NCBI GenBank assembly: GCA_014155875.1
Contig: JACEFZ010006318.1
Location: 86,001-150,000, forward strand
DNA: 64,000 nt
Source of the DNA: Cepaea nemoralis
Taxonomy: Eukaryota > Mollusca > Gastropoda > Stylommatophora > Helicidae
Direction of reading: 5' to 3'
The notes beneath the pieces are model-generated. The model was not told the origin of the DNA. It searched no databases and saw nothing but the letters and a program-made list of their open reading frames with translations. Below are positions 33,810 through 46,330 of this stretch, one piece after another; position 1 is the stretch's first letter, and each line of letters begins with the position of its first letter. The position numbers and the translations under genes are program-made.

Positions 33810-34204
33810 TTGAAACTTGTTCACACCGAGCCTCTGAATATGGCGTTGAATATAATTAGTTTCTACAATTTACCAATGGTTGATAACTCGACGTTGACTA
33901 GTTTAGGACGCCAAATACCCAAACAACAAGATGCAATGTTCACTAGCTTAGTATGCGGTATCAACCCGAACAATTTGAACCAGCCTTTGTTTCAATCGGT
34001 GATGAAATCTTTGCCGCTGGTGTTGTAAACTATGGCAGAATAATGATGTTGTTTACACTTGGGATGCGTCTGGGTAAGAAGCTGATTGATAATTCTTACA
34101 AGGCAGTTGAGCTTTTCCAAGAACTGGAAGACAGAACCACTAAAGTTGTAGGTGCATGTATGGTTGATAGTCCGTTGATCCTGAGACAAACGGGTGCCTG
34201 GTAA
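33810..34204 (+). pseudogene. Frameshifted Bcl-2-like gene, Element 2 right arm
   Basis: Mirror of 27159-27553 with the same frame change and an L to P difference near the end of the first frame (MKSLPLVL versus MKSLLLVL). BH1 is readable in the second frame. Confidence 0.75.
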
Positions 34205-35124
34205 CCTTTCCACACTTGAAGGCAAATAGCAGTTGAATAACCACAAAGTGAGTGAGAGTTAGGTGAATTGGTTATATATTACATAAATTAAACCCCGCCC
34301 ACAGTAGTTGCCAGCCAATCAGTGATTGTCTAACATAAAATGTGGATCAATTACCAAACACCCTGATTGGTTGTAAGCCACACATCGGTTTGTTTGCTTC
34401 ACAAGTCACTCTGCCGCCAGAAGCCTCAAGCAGACTCATCTCAAAGGATGGAGGCCTGCACATAGTTTGGCCGCGATATAGAAAAGTTAGTGGTCATGTT
34501 GTTTAAGTGTTATGAAATTACGCCACCATCAGGGTCGACCTGCTTCCAGCCCGACACCCACGACGACATGGAGGACAATCTTTACTCTTTTATTTTTTTT
34601 TCTTTTTCTTCAAGAATTTCCTTTAACGAGCTGACTCTGCATGATGATAGTGGTTCGAATGCAATTATCTACCCCTTTCACAACTCACCCACTCCTTAAC
34701 AACGAATATCACTAAGCCATACCCACCACTACTAGTACTAGCCGCCATCTTGATTTAAATAAAAAAAAGATTTTCCTTTATACTGTGTAATGATAGGGCA
34801 TAAACCACTACAGGTCTCTACAGATCACTAATAACCGCTATAGGAAAACTGGTACTATGGGCCTTATAGAGTAAATCACGGGTCAGGTAACCTCTCCCGC
34901 CTCGGTCGATTCAAGCGAGCTCTTCTTTGTTAACATATACTGGTGATATAATTAATAGTACCAACTGTCGCCAACACAACAAATTTACAATATACACTAT
35001 TTTTGCTACCATAAACCTGCTGACAATATTGATATTTTGGTCACAGATGTTGTAAACCAACCTTAACAAAGATACGAAATACGTGACACCGATGTTACTT
35101 TAACAGATTCCCCACACAGCGGGA

Positions 35125-35485
35125 TTCGTTTCTCTGGCGCCTATGTTAGGTATAGTTATCAACCAGCCACATTATTTGAACCACCCATGACACCACCTGG
35201 CTCCGTTACATACTCGTCCACTACCATTACTATCCCACCATACAGTAGGACTCGAACCTGTCAAGTTCTATGGCCGCAACTAGACACCTTTGGTATACAT
35301 TTACGGCTTAGTATATACTTAAAAAGAGCCGCCTAGGGTGCACATCCTTATCGAACCGCGGCGTGAATCGAATCACCAATGAAATAACCTAGCCCCGTTA
35401 CATACTCGACCACTGCAACACTACCCCACCACACAGTGAGATCCGAACCTGTTGCATGGTAGGGCACCCAAGAGACATCCAAGTT
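35125..35485 (-). repeat. tRNA-like modules, Element 2 right arm
   Basis: Inverted copy of 25880-26240. Confidence 0.6.
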
Positions 35486-35890
35486 ACACACTGGTGATAT
35501 CCCACCACATCCCCTATGACCAACGACGCACCCCCATACACTTACCAATCCACCCCACACATCGTTTTTTGCCTTATTATTTTATTCCGACACCGCCCTT
35601 AATTAAAAACAGATGGCACCAGCGACCTCCCTCGACCCCGACACTAATATTCAACTGCCGGCAATATCGACTTTTTGCTCACAGATGTTCGCCGATCTTA
35701 TCAAAGATACGAATACATCAACTCGTAACAGTCGGCGCACACCAATCGATTATGCATAAATTATGTTTCCCCACTCCCCTTCTTTGAGCTTACTAAAAAA
35801 TGCGGGTCCTCATGGGTCCTCTTTCTTTATTCTTAGTATATGAGGTATTTTATGCCTCATTGCGAGGGATAGAGACCCTCTCCTACTACT

Positions 35891-35896
35891 ATCGTC
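35891..35896. repeat. Target-site duplication ATCGTC, right copy (Element 2)
   Basis: Same six bases as 25469-25474, directly after CTACTACT. Confidence 0.9.
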
Positions 35897-36130
35897 TTCA
35901 TCCTCCTTACTATGTTGATCTGTCTGGGAGTACGAGGTGACTTTTTGAGCCAGTCTAGGTCCCTTCTGGGTTTGTACTTTGGCCGGACATTTATTACTCC
36001 AGTGGGAGTCTTTCCCACAGACTGTACACGTCGTACGGCGCCCCGGAACTGTGAAAAAGAGACGGTGTAGCTTATCTTCTACCCCATCCAACTCCATGTC
36101 CACGTAATGTGGCAGAGGTTCTTTCGGGTT
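35897..36130 (-). pseudogene. LINE ORF1 with CCHC knuckle, segment right of Element 2
   Basis: Minus-strand frame: PKEPLPHYVDMELDGVEDKL, FFTVPGRRTTCTVCG, KDSHWSNKCPAK, then an acidic KEDEDD that abuts the duplication. The knuckle is CX2CX4HX4C (CTVCGKDSHWSNKC). It aligns with ORF1 of the LINE at 48928-49815 (IPHYINLNITGV, CHVCGMDDHWSNKC). Homology begins only near 36130, so the copy is 5' truncated, as is common for LINEs. The continuing ORF1 portion is at 25133-25474. Confidence 0.85.
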
Positions 36131-36484
36131 GCATGGAAGTTGAAGCCAGCTGAAGCCGTCCCAGTTGATGAAGAAACCACAACTCAAGCCAGCAGCAGCC
36201 GGGAAGTTCCAGCCAGCTCCAAGACGATGCAGCCCAATCTTCCAGTGACCTCCACACAGGAGGAAACAACAGCAACATCTGAGGACTTCACCGGCAGAAT
36301 AATGCTCAAACAGACAAGCGTGGGCGAAGCTAAACTGTCGGTGCTACCAACAGACAAGATCATCAGTCTGTTGGAAAACGAGCTGGGAAGACACAGCATC
36401 AACCAGCTTCGCAAGACACCTGATGGAGTAGTGGTCTCCATCGATAAAAATGTCACGGAACCACTGTGGGTAACGATAAGATGA
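36107..36484 (+). CDS. Unrecognised open frame, possible LINE ORF1 fragment
   Basis: Plus-strand frame of 125 codons; from about residue 12 it reads KPAEAVPVDEETTTQASSSR, later GRIMLKQTSVGEAKLSVLP and KIISLLENELGRHSIN, ending EPLWVTIR before a stop. The amphipathic, Ser/Thr-rich composition with a structured second half resembles ORF1-type proteins but I cannot place it. Its beginning overlaps the truncated minus-strand LINE, so the true 5' end is lost. A following plus frame at 36611-36736 (RKTVALVEERGTTVIVKLRP) may be part of the same remnant. Confidence 0.3.
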   Translation: MWQRFFRVAWKLKPAEAVPVDEETTTQASSSREVPASSKTMQPNLPVTSTQEETTATSEDFTGRIMLKQTSVGEAKLSVLPTDKIISLLENELGRHSINQLRKTPDGVVVSIDKNVTEPLWVTIR

Positions 36485-36736
36485 TAAATTTACAAGAGAC
36501 AGTCTGTGTTCACAGCTGCAATTGTTTGTTGCTAGTAGGGGTGAGATTAAAAGAAACTGGAAAAAACAGTCTTTGAGAATTCCCTGGGAAACCGGGAAAA
36601 TATGTCGAGTGTTGTTTTGCCGAATCGCAAGACAAAAGAAAGACGGTGGCGTTAGTTGAAGAAAGGGGAACAACTGTTATTGTGAAGTTAAGGCCAGATG
36701 GTCTGCCCTTGGTAACACATGTTGTTGACATCGAAT

Positions 36737-39576
<2,840 letters not shown>

Positions 39577-39656
39577 TATACAAATCAATGTCTTTTTACA
39601 TTAACAAATAAAGCATATACATTTTATGCAAGTGTTACAGCATTATAGTCTTGGCA

Positions 39657-39765
39657 TGGTGTTATTCTTCTTCTTTCGTTCGCCTGAAATTTGTTTATAG
39701 CTGCAATGTTATCTCTTGTATGAATCTAACAGTCTTTTGTTAGGTCACTCAGCGGTTTGGCATGG
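39657..39765 (-). repeat. 3' tail of RNase H-bearing LINE family
   Basis: Minus-strand CAGCTATAAACAAATTTCAG, GCGAACGAAAGAAGAAGAAT, same tail as 53060-53150 and 23903-24060. Confidence 0.7.
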
Positions 39766-39914
39766 TGTAACCACATCATATGGTGGTTGAGTAATCATTC
39801 GTTCCCATTCAACCCAAACCATTTAAGAGAAAACGCTTCCCACTTTCAGCTTGACGACTTATTTTTTTTTAAATTTTTTACATCTTTTATTGAGTGTTAA
39901 AATCGTTGTAAAGT

Positions 39915-41050
39915 ATTAGTATTATTTGCATGTTGCATGTGGACGTGTAGGTGACATATGCGCACATTTACACAACTTTGTATACATTGGAACATTTCTT
40001 CATTGAAATTGTTGTAAGGAAACATTTTAAACAACAGTAAGATGATAGTACACCGCTATTTTTTCCCCTGCCACATCCCTCACCGTCAGCTCCAACTCCA
40101 CCAATACCATCACCACCACTCGGTAATGATGAACATGGCAGTATAACTTGATAGAAACAAATCATTGAGGGCGGCAGCAGAATCAAACACCAGCAGTATC
40201 AAAATGGTGGGAAAAGGAGATGTGGCAGTATAATAGCTTACAATGCAGAAAAGGTAGTGATTGCATTCATAATGTTAGTGTTGTTACATGCGTTCTGTGT
40301 GTATTCAGTATTTGTGTACGTGTATTTACAGAGCGTTGCATGTGGGCGTGTAGGTGACATATGTGTAATACTTCAACATATTGACATATTTACATATGAA
40401 AAAAGGGGATGGGGGGGGGGGGGTACCCAAAGTTTTGTTTCCCTATGTTTGTTTCCCCTGTCACCATACTCACCAATTGGCTCCAAAACCGCCAGTACAT
40501 CACCACCACTTTGGTAATGATGATAATGGCAGTAAAAATGTGTTAGAACCAACCAGTGAGGGCGGCAGCAGCATCCACATCAATAGTAACAAGCGGTGAG
40601 ATGAGTGATTATGATAATGATAAACAGTGATCATATAATTAAAAAATAATAGCAATCGATCCATAATAATAAAATAGTAACACAGAGTTACATACTTAAT
40701 CTCAGTAAGAAAGCAGGTAATAGTAGTACAAATACATTTGTGTTGTTAGTGTTTTCCCATGCTTCCTGTGCGTTCCGTATTTGTGTGCGTGTATTGACAG
40801 AGCGTTGCATGTGGGCGTGTATGTGACATGTGCATATTTTATTCATTGGACATATTTACATGTGAAGGGGGGTAACAAAGAGAAAGAAAAAAACTTTCCA
40901 TTTTTGTTTCCCTTGCCACACTCTCACCTATTTGACCCACCACACCAATGCCCTCATAACCAGTCTCTGGTAATGATGGTAAAGGCAGGATAAATATTTG
41001 TACCAAAATGGTGAGGGTATCAGCAAAGGCAACAACAAACCATGATCGAG
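39915..41050. repeat. Three direct copies of a 0.4-0.5 kb repeat
   Basis: GTTGCATGTGGRCGTGTAKGTGACAT recurs at about 39926, 40334 and 40804, each followed after 100-200 bp by TCACC...CCACCACT and GGTAATGATG(A/G)T...GGCAG. Copies have diverged and carry G/C homopolymers (for example 40409-40422). Confidence 0.75.
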
Positions 41051-41622
41051 GGGGGGGGGGCACATGGGAGATGGGGTTTTATATTAATAATGATGACAAT
41101 AATAATAATGACAAGAAGAAACATACTAAGGGTAATAACATCAATAATAATAACAGCAATGATAATAATAGTTATGAAAATGATAACATTTTTAAACATG
41201 TGATTCCATTTGCTAAGATGATTATCTTAGGAATGGTGTTAACATAGCATAGCAGGTACATACAAATGCAAACTGTAGTTGTTAATAATAGTTGGAGTAA
41301 AAGGAGTTGATTATTATTATTTTTTTTTGGTCTTAACTGTAAGGGTTCATTCATTCCCCCCCCCCCCCCCCTGCTCTCCTTAAAAAAAATTTTTTTTTTT
41401 TTTTTGGTAAAACAAAATAAACAAGCATTTGTATTAACACAAATTGTTACAATATCATTGGTTTGGTAACCATATGTGATGTTTTTATTCATTCATTCAA
41501 ACATTCACTCACATGTTTCTGTCTCTTTCCATCAACCCTGTATACTAAATTATAATATCATAAAGAAGAGTATGTATAACAGTGGGAACCGGACCGGTCA
41601 CCGGAGGAGACGGTAAGACGAC
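41051..41622. other. Low-complexity intergenic DNA
   Basis: (AAT/GAT)-rich, poly-C (41347-41371) and poly-T tracts; no gene. Confidence 0.5.
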
Positions 41623-42220
41623 TTTTTTTTTTTTTTTTTCCAAGAGAATCTGACAACCTTTATTACTAGCATTGGCTGAGTCAAATACATACATTTACTG
41701 CAAGATGATCTAACAAATTATAATACTGACATTGACTGAGTCAAATATATAACAGTTACCACCTATATTACTTCATGATATGAAAACCATCACTGCTTTA
41801 GTAAATTAAAACATTCTTTACCAGATAAGTGGAAAAATTTTAGATGGTCAGATTATTGGTGCATTCTTCAGCGTGTGTGCCCTAACCCTCCCTCACAGGC
41901 AAGTTGCAGACACAGAGAGCTATAATAGGATATTCATTGTTAGTAAGCATATAATTTTGTCTTATTTATATTTGCCTCAGGACATTCGCGAGACTTGTTA
42001 TAATAGTAGTAGCATCCATTGCGACCAATGAGTTTCTTTATGTATCCATTGCCTGGCCATCTGTCTACAATATCAGTTTTCCCGACTTCCTTGTATTCAG
42101 TTTCATCCTTGTAACCAGCTTGTTGAAAGCTGTAGGCCTCCTCCACCTCTTCATTCCAGTGGCTAGAGTGCATCACAGACTTTGGATGGCTGATCGAGGG
42201 CATTCTTGAGTACGATAGTG
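41623..42220 (-). mobile_element. Processed (retroposed) copy containing MEIG1
   Basis: On the minus strand the MEIG1 reading frame is followed by about 275 bp, an AATAAA at 41659-41664, 18-20 bp and then an A-tract (T-run 41623-41640). An encoded poly(A) tail right after a polyadenylation signal is the mark of a retroposed mRNA. The 5' end and target-site duplication were not found by eye; the copy may extend to about 42540. Confidence 0.6.
41940..42203 (-). CDS. MEIG1: Meiosis-expressed gene 1 protein homologue
   Basis: 87 codons from ATG (MPSISHPKSVMHSSHWNEEV), the usual family size of about 88. Conserved blocks: WNEEVEEAYSFQQAGYKDE, KTDIVDRWPGNGYIKKL, CYYYYNKSRECPE and a C-terminal KTKLYAY. 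This is the MEIG1 fold, which in vertebrates works with PACRG in building sperm flagella (manchette transport). No internal stop or frameshift, and no intron. The downstream AATAAA plus A-tract suggest an intact retrocopy, or the only gene if the lineage lost introns. Nothing shows whether it is expressed. Confidence 0.85.
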   Translation of the reverse strand: MPSISHPKSVMHSSHWNEEVEEAYSFQQAGYKDETEYKEVGKTDIVDRWPGNGYIKKLIGRNGCYYYYNKSRECPEANINKTKLYAY

Positions 42221-42240
42221 ACCGTTGTGTTATTGTATGA

Positions 42241-42531
42241 TTATGAATTTCCAGTTTGGGATTTTATCTCCCTCTGTGGTGTTTCTTTCGTTGTTGTCGT
42301 CCTCCTTGTGGTCTCCGTCGTCGGTGTCAGAATCTGTGTTGATGAAAAGCTGCCCACCGCATCGCTGTTCCCGCTCTGTTTGTCTTGTGTTTTTGAAGAT
42401 TTCTTGTTTGGTTGGAAGGGGACGTTCCATTCCTCCTCTTCTTTCACGTCCTTGCTGGGTGACGAGTTTCTTCTCTCTCCCCATTGTCTTTTTACTGCCG
42501 CGATTGACGATTTGAAAACCGACATCTTCAT
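42241..42531 (-). CDS. Small uncharacterised ORF upstream of MEIG1
   Basis: 96 codons from ATG (MKMSVFKSSIAAVKRQWGER), basic and Ser/Thr-rich (TPTTETTRRTTTTKE), ending 37 bp before the MEIG1 start on the same strand. Another minus frame (42230-42484) overlaps. It might be the 5' leader of the retroposed transcript or an unrelated exon. I do not recognise a family. Confidence 0.3.
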   Translation of the reverse strand: MKMSVFKSSIAAVKRQWGERRNSSPSKDVKEEEEWNVPFQPNKKSSKTQDKQSGNSDAVGSFSSTQILTPTTETTRRTTTTKETPQREIKSQTGNS

Positions 42532-42756
42532 CTTAACATGTAAACAATTTTTTTTTTTTAATTTACAATATTATTTAATAGCCTGCAAAAAATAGGAACA
42601 TTGGATACAACTAATAAAAGAATACATACATTGATCATTTAGGGCGTTTGATCACATGTTAATGGCAGTCCTCGGGGAGATATGAAGCATTCATTCCGAT
42701 TCCAATTCAAAAACAAAAATTCCAAATTCGACCTCGTCTAACCTGCTTCATCAGCT

Positions 42757-43042
42757 GTGGTTATTGTTGAGGTACGTGGTTTTCGTGGGTTTATTAGCCC
42801 TAATTCTTGTCTTGTGAGTCCTATCTCGGACTGGTTATATATCGTTTGTGTCTGTGACGTCAGCAGTGGGCTCGGTCGGCGGCTGTCCTTTGTGCATGTT
42901 CCTCTTGTGGTTTTCTTTTTTGGTGCAGGCTCCTGGCTCGTCTGGCTTGATTGGCTGCAGTCCTTTGAAGGACCTGTCTCCTCTGGTGGTGTCTGTTGTT
43001 GGTGAAGGCTGCTGGTTCCTCTGGCGTGTAAGGTTGCAGTCC
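42757..43042 (-). other. Downstream region of LINE ORF1 with repeated GTCCTT/AAGGAC hairpins
   Basis: Two repeats of CTGCAGTCCTTTGAAGGAC and TTGCAGTCCTTAAAAGGAC, about 80 bp apart, each able to form a small stem. Confidence 0.5.
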
Positions 43043-44221
43043 TTAAAAGGACTTTTTATTTGTTTTGTTGCCTTCCTTTTTGTGTATTTTACGTAGGAGC
43101 TTCTCGGCGATTTCCATTTCTTGTTTGCGCAGTATCTCTTTCCTCTGCCTGTTGATTCTTTCGCGCCTCTTGTCCATTTCGCGTGATCTCCATTCTTCTT
43201 TCCTCTCCCATTCTGCTGTCTCAGCTGCATTCATTCTACCCAAAGCATCAACTGGCTCCCTAGTAATTGGAGGAAGGTACTCTGTGCCGCCGTCACTCTC
43301 CGACCCTATGATTTCTCCAGTGGTCTCGTGGTATACTGGTTTCCTCTTGGCCCCAGGTGGCCCGAAGAAGTTCTGTAACGTATCGGCCTTTTGTTGGATT
43401 TCATCTTGCGGCTGTTCTGAGATGGTTTCCTTGGCTTCAGCTGGTTTGCTTTGGGTTAGTTCTCCTTTTAGCATTTCTCTCTCCTCTTTGATGTTTCGTA
43501 GAATCTCTTCATTCTCCTTCTTAATCAGTGCCATGTGTTCTACTTCTTGCTTGATGTTTTGCTGTATCTCCTTCATTTCCGCCAGTAGTTTTTCGTTGTC
43601 GTTATTCAGGGTCGGCGTTAGCAGTGCCTTGACTTGTCTCTTCAACTCGTCTATCTGTTTTTGAAGTTGATCTCTTTCGGCTTGTGCTATACCCGTGGCT
43701 GTCTCGCCCCTCTGCATTGCTTCCTTGAATGGTGTCTTTGTGATGATGGCGATTTTTAAGACGTCTCTATGTCTCTGCAGGTATGGACAGCCCAGGTATC
43801 TTGCTCCATGTTTGCCCAGGCAGTTGGCACACTTTCTTTTGTTGTTGGGTGCTCGGAAGTCCGTGTCCATCTTGGCCAGCGGACACTCCTTGAAGGCGTG
43901 GTGAGCGGCGCAGTATCGGCATATTTCCGTCTTACTGCGACACGTAGCTCTGCTGTGGCCGGCCTTCTGACATCTGGAACATTGAGCGATTCTTGGTATG
44001 AATCTCTCTGGCTGTTGAGTTTTCTTGCTGAATGATACTGTGATCGGCATTTCGCTACCCTCCGACGTCACTACTGCCAATGTTGTAGGTATCTTGGAGT
44101 AGGTGAGAAGCCGCTCCGCCTTCAAGAATCGGATGTGAAGATTCTCTTCACGTAGCTGATTCAGGATTTCTTCATCTGTCAGCTCCACAGGAATCCGCTT
44201 GACATTCATTGAAGCACTCAT
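43043..44221 (-). CDS. LINE ORF1 (Gag-like) with zinc knuckles and coiled coil
   Basis: 392 codons from ATG (MSASMNVKRIPVELTDEEIL), fully open. N-terminal RRM-like region (LREENLHIRFLKAERLL, TLAVVTSEGSEMPITVSF), then three CCHC-type knuckles: CSRCQKAGHSRATC, CRYCAAHHAFKEC and CANCLGKHGARYLGC (residues about 79-150). A long heptad-rich segment follows (EKLLAEMKEIQQNIKQEVEH and so on, about 190-260), and a charged C-terminus. This is the RNA-binding ORF1 of an RNase H-bearing I/Jockey-like LINE. No ORF2 follows on this strand; downstream (42760-43040) there are two hairpin-like GTCCTT-AAGGAC repeats, then the MEIG1 copy. The intact frame suggests recent origin of this piece. Confidence 0.8.
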   Translation of the reverse strand: MSASMNVKRIPVELTDEEILNQLREENLHIRFLKAERLLTYSKIPTTLAVVTSEGSEMPITVSFSKKTQQPERFIPRIAQCSRCQKAGHSRATCRSKTEICRYCAAHHAFKECPLAKMDTDFRAPNNKRKCANCLGKHGARYLGCPYLQRHRDVLKIAIITKTPFKEAMQRGETATGIAQAERDQLQKQIDELKRQVKALLTPTLNNDNEKLLAEMKEIQQNIKQEVEHMALIKKENEEILRNIKEEREMLKGELTQSKPAEAKETISEQPQDEIQQKADTLQNFFGPPGAKRKPVYHETTGEIIGSESDGGTEYLPPITREPVDALGRMNAAETAEWERKEEWRSREMDKRRERINRQRKEILRKQEMEIAEKLLRKIHKKEGNKTNKKSF

Positions 44222-44553
44222 GTGATATGGTCAGTATTTATATTGGTCAAGACCTGTCCATCTTCATGCAGGATATTCTGTGCAGACAATGCCTGTAACA
44301 TGTAACATGTAACAAGGTAACATTTTTTTCCAACGTTTATTTCATACAAAGCAATGTATATTTGCAAGGTGTGTTTCTTTGTTTGTGTATATTACAGAGA
44401 GTTGCCGTTTGTTAGTGTTATGTGTCACATGCGTTAATAAAACAAATACATGCATATACAGTTATGATAATATAACATTTATGGCATAGTGCATGTAAAC
44501 ACACATTCCTTGTTTCATTTTCATCTCCACAAGTGGAATGCATGTTACACTTG

Positions 44554-44679
<126 letters not shown>

Positions 44680-44779
44680 TCAGTCTTGATTTATCTCTTG
44701 CTTTCTGTAGATAATAGTACATGTATTTCCGTGATCTTTACATTTTCATTATATTTAAATTGTGGCTTCCCAATTTATT

Positions 44780-44792
44780 TGTGTGTGTGTGT

Positions 44793-44825
<33 letters not shown>

Positions 44826-44830
44826 TGCGG
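44780..44830. repeat. (GT)n(GC)n(GT)n microsatellite
   Basis: Alternating purine-pyrimidine run with a central GC block and a following G8 tract; a sequence type prone to Z-DNA. Confidence 0.85.
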
Positions 44831-45490
44831 GGGGGGATTTCCATATGCATATATTAATATAAATACCTGTATATCAACACAAAGCCATAATTATATTTAC
44901 ATAAATACCTACACGAATTCACCCATACATGGCTATCCATATATAAATACCATACATGTTAGCCTTTTGTATTCTACAACAATGTTTATATTCGTACGGG
45001 GGAATCGTGTTGAATTTAGGCAAAGAGCAAACCGCTGAACGCAGAAAATGCCTAGAGACCACCAGCCACAAAACGGTCTTACAGCGGACACGCAGCCAGT
45101 TTTCACACAGCCTTTGTGTGCCTAGGCCAGAGGAGCTATATATCTCTCTTTAAAGTTGTTTGGGGGGAGAGGGGTGGATTTGTGATTCAAAGCACGCTGG
45201 GGAAGAATTGCGGCGTGTACTATCTGTGCTCTACAATGCTTGCTACCACCTAGTGAGAAGTGCTCCCAAGTATTAACAAAATAAGCCACACACAGGGCTC
45301 GCGAGACGCACACACGTTCTAACAATTTCCACAGCAAGGGCTGTAGATTTTGTGCTCTGCAGCAGAAACCAACTATCGTCTGTCAAGACGATCGGGTGTA
45401 AAACATATTATGTGTTTTTGATATTATTATTATTATTTTTTTTAAATTAACAATTGCAAGAGTAAATGAAATTAAGGAAATTTACACATT
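44831..45490. other. Unclassified sequence
   Basis: No recognisable gene. It precedes the 3' end of the Tx1-like LINE, whose UTR may begin near 45420-45480 (A/T-rich). Confidence 0.4.
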
Positions 45491-46330
45491 TCAGTCAGGA
45501 AAAATAGTAGCTAGTTTGTATTTGAACATTAGTAAAAATAAGTTTCTGTTGTATGTAAGGGAGTTGAACCTTGCCTTGATTCTGCAAGTCCAAACTAATT
45601 TTCTGTATTCCGCTAGTGTTTGAAGTAGTTTTGTGTGTGTGTCTTCGGATGTTTTAGGAAGAGTGTTAAGAAAGATTGCCTTGTAAATGTCTGTTTGTTT
45701 GCCTGTGTGTGTTTGTATTATTTGTTGTAGAGTTTCCACTGCATCTGTGACTGTTTGACATGTGAAAAATATGTGTTCTTCTGTCTCTTTTGTGTTGTTC
45801 CTGCATAATTGGCATTTTCCTATTTGCCTGGATCTGAATGCTAATTTGGGTATTATGGGAGTTATATTAAAAATCAGTCTGTAAGTTACTTCTTTCGCCT
45901 TAGATGTGATGTGTTTGTTGTGCAAGTTGGAAAAGGTGGATGTGTAGTCTGACATGAAATATTTCCGTCCTCTTTTGATTCTCAGCTTAAGCGATGGTGC
46001 TTGTTTACTAACTAATTGTTTGTATATTTCTCGTGTTGTTTCATTTATTAAATGTTCATGTCCTTGTATTGCCTGTATACATGTGTGATAGAAGGATGGT
46101 AGTATGCCCTGATAATGTGCTGCTGCATTGTTTAGTTTTGTGAGATGTTTTATTTTGTGTGCTATATAATATAATGCTAATCTATGTTGTTCTGGATGTC
46201 TGATAATATTACCTATGTGGCTGATTCTAAGTGCTTGTATTTTTGTTTGTAGGTCCTGAAGTGCTATTCCTCCTTGTTTCTTATCCTGAATGAGAGTTTT
46301 ATGCTGTATGCTGTGTATTGTCTTACTAAA
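45491..46330 (-). pseudogene. LINE ORF2, C-terminal part with CCHC motif
   Basis: Continues the RT after a frameshift near 46330: KKQGGIALQDLQTKIQALRI (the conserved GG-L-DL thumb element), later CQLCRNNTKETEEHIFFTC, a C-X2-C-type zinc motif usual at LINE C-termini, ending near 45491. Open from about 46330 to the stop. Confidence 0.7.

Larger units (their letters stand above)
25475..35890. mobile_element. Element 2: giant-TIR Polinton/Maverick-like non-autonomous element
   Basis: 10,416 bp with inverted arms 25475-29489 and 31879-35890 and a 2,389 bp single-copy core. It has a 6 bp duplication, AGTAGTA termini and a terminal region homologous to Element 1. Each arm carries, from the outside, the terminal region with tRNA-like modules, a frameshifted Bcl-2-like gene, an intact C2H2 zinc-finger gene on the opposite strand, and satellite. 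The core carries one intact Bcl-2-like gene and satellite continuing into the right arm. No replication or integration gene is seen. It lies inside LINE ORF1, which fixes its borders to the base. Confidence 0.85.
31879..35890. repeat. Element 2 right inverted arm
   Basis: Reverse complement of the left arm, starting TTCTTGCTTGTTATAAG and ending CTCCTACTACT. Confidence 0.95.

Noticed and set aside
25475..35890. Helitron or simple foldback (FB/Mutator-like) element
   Set aside because: Helitrons make no target-site duplication and lack terminal inverted repeats; Mutator-type duplications are usually 8-10 bp. Here it is exactly 6 bp with AG termini.
42835..43230. 131-codon lysine-rich minus-strand frame
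   Set aside because: Out-of-frame overlap with the LINE ORF1 at 43043-44221.
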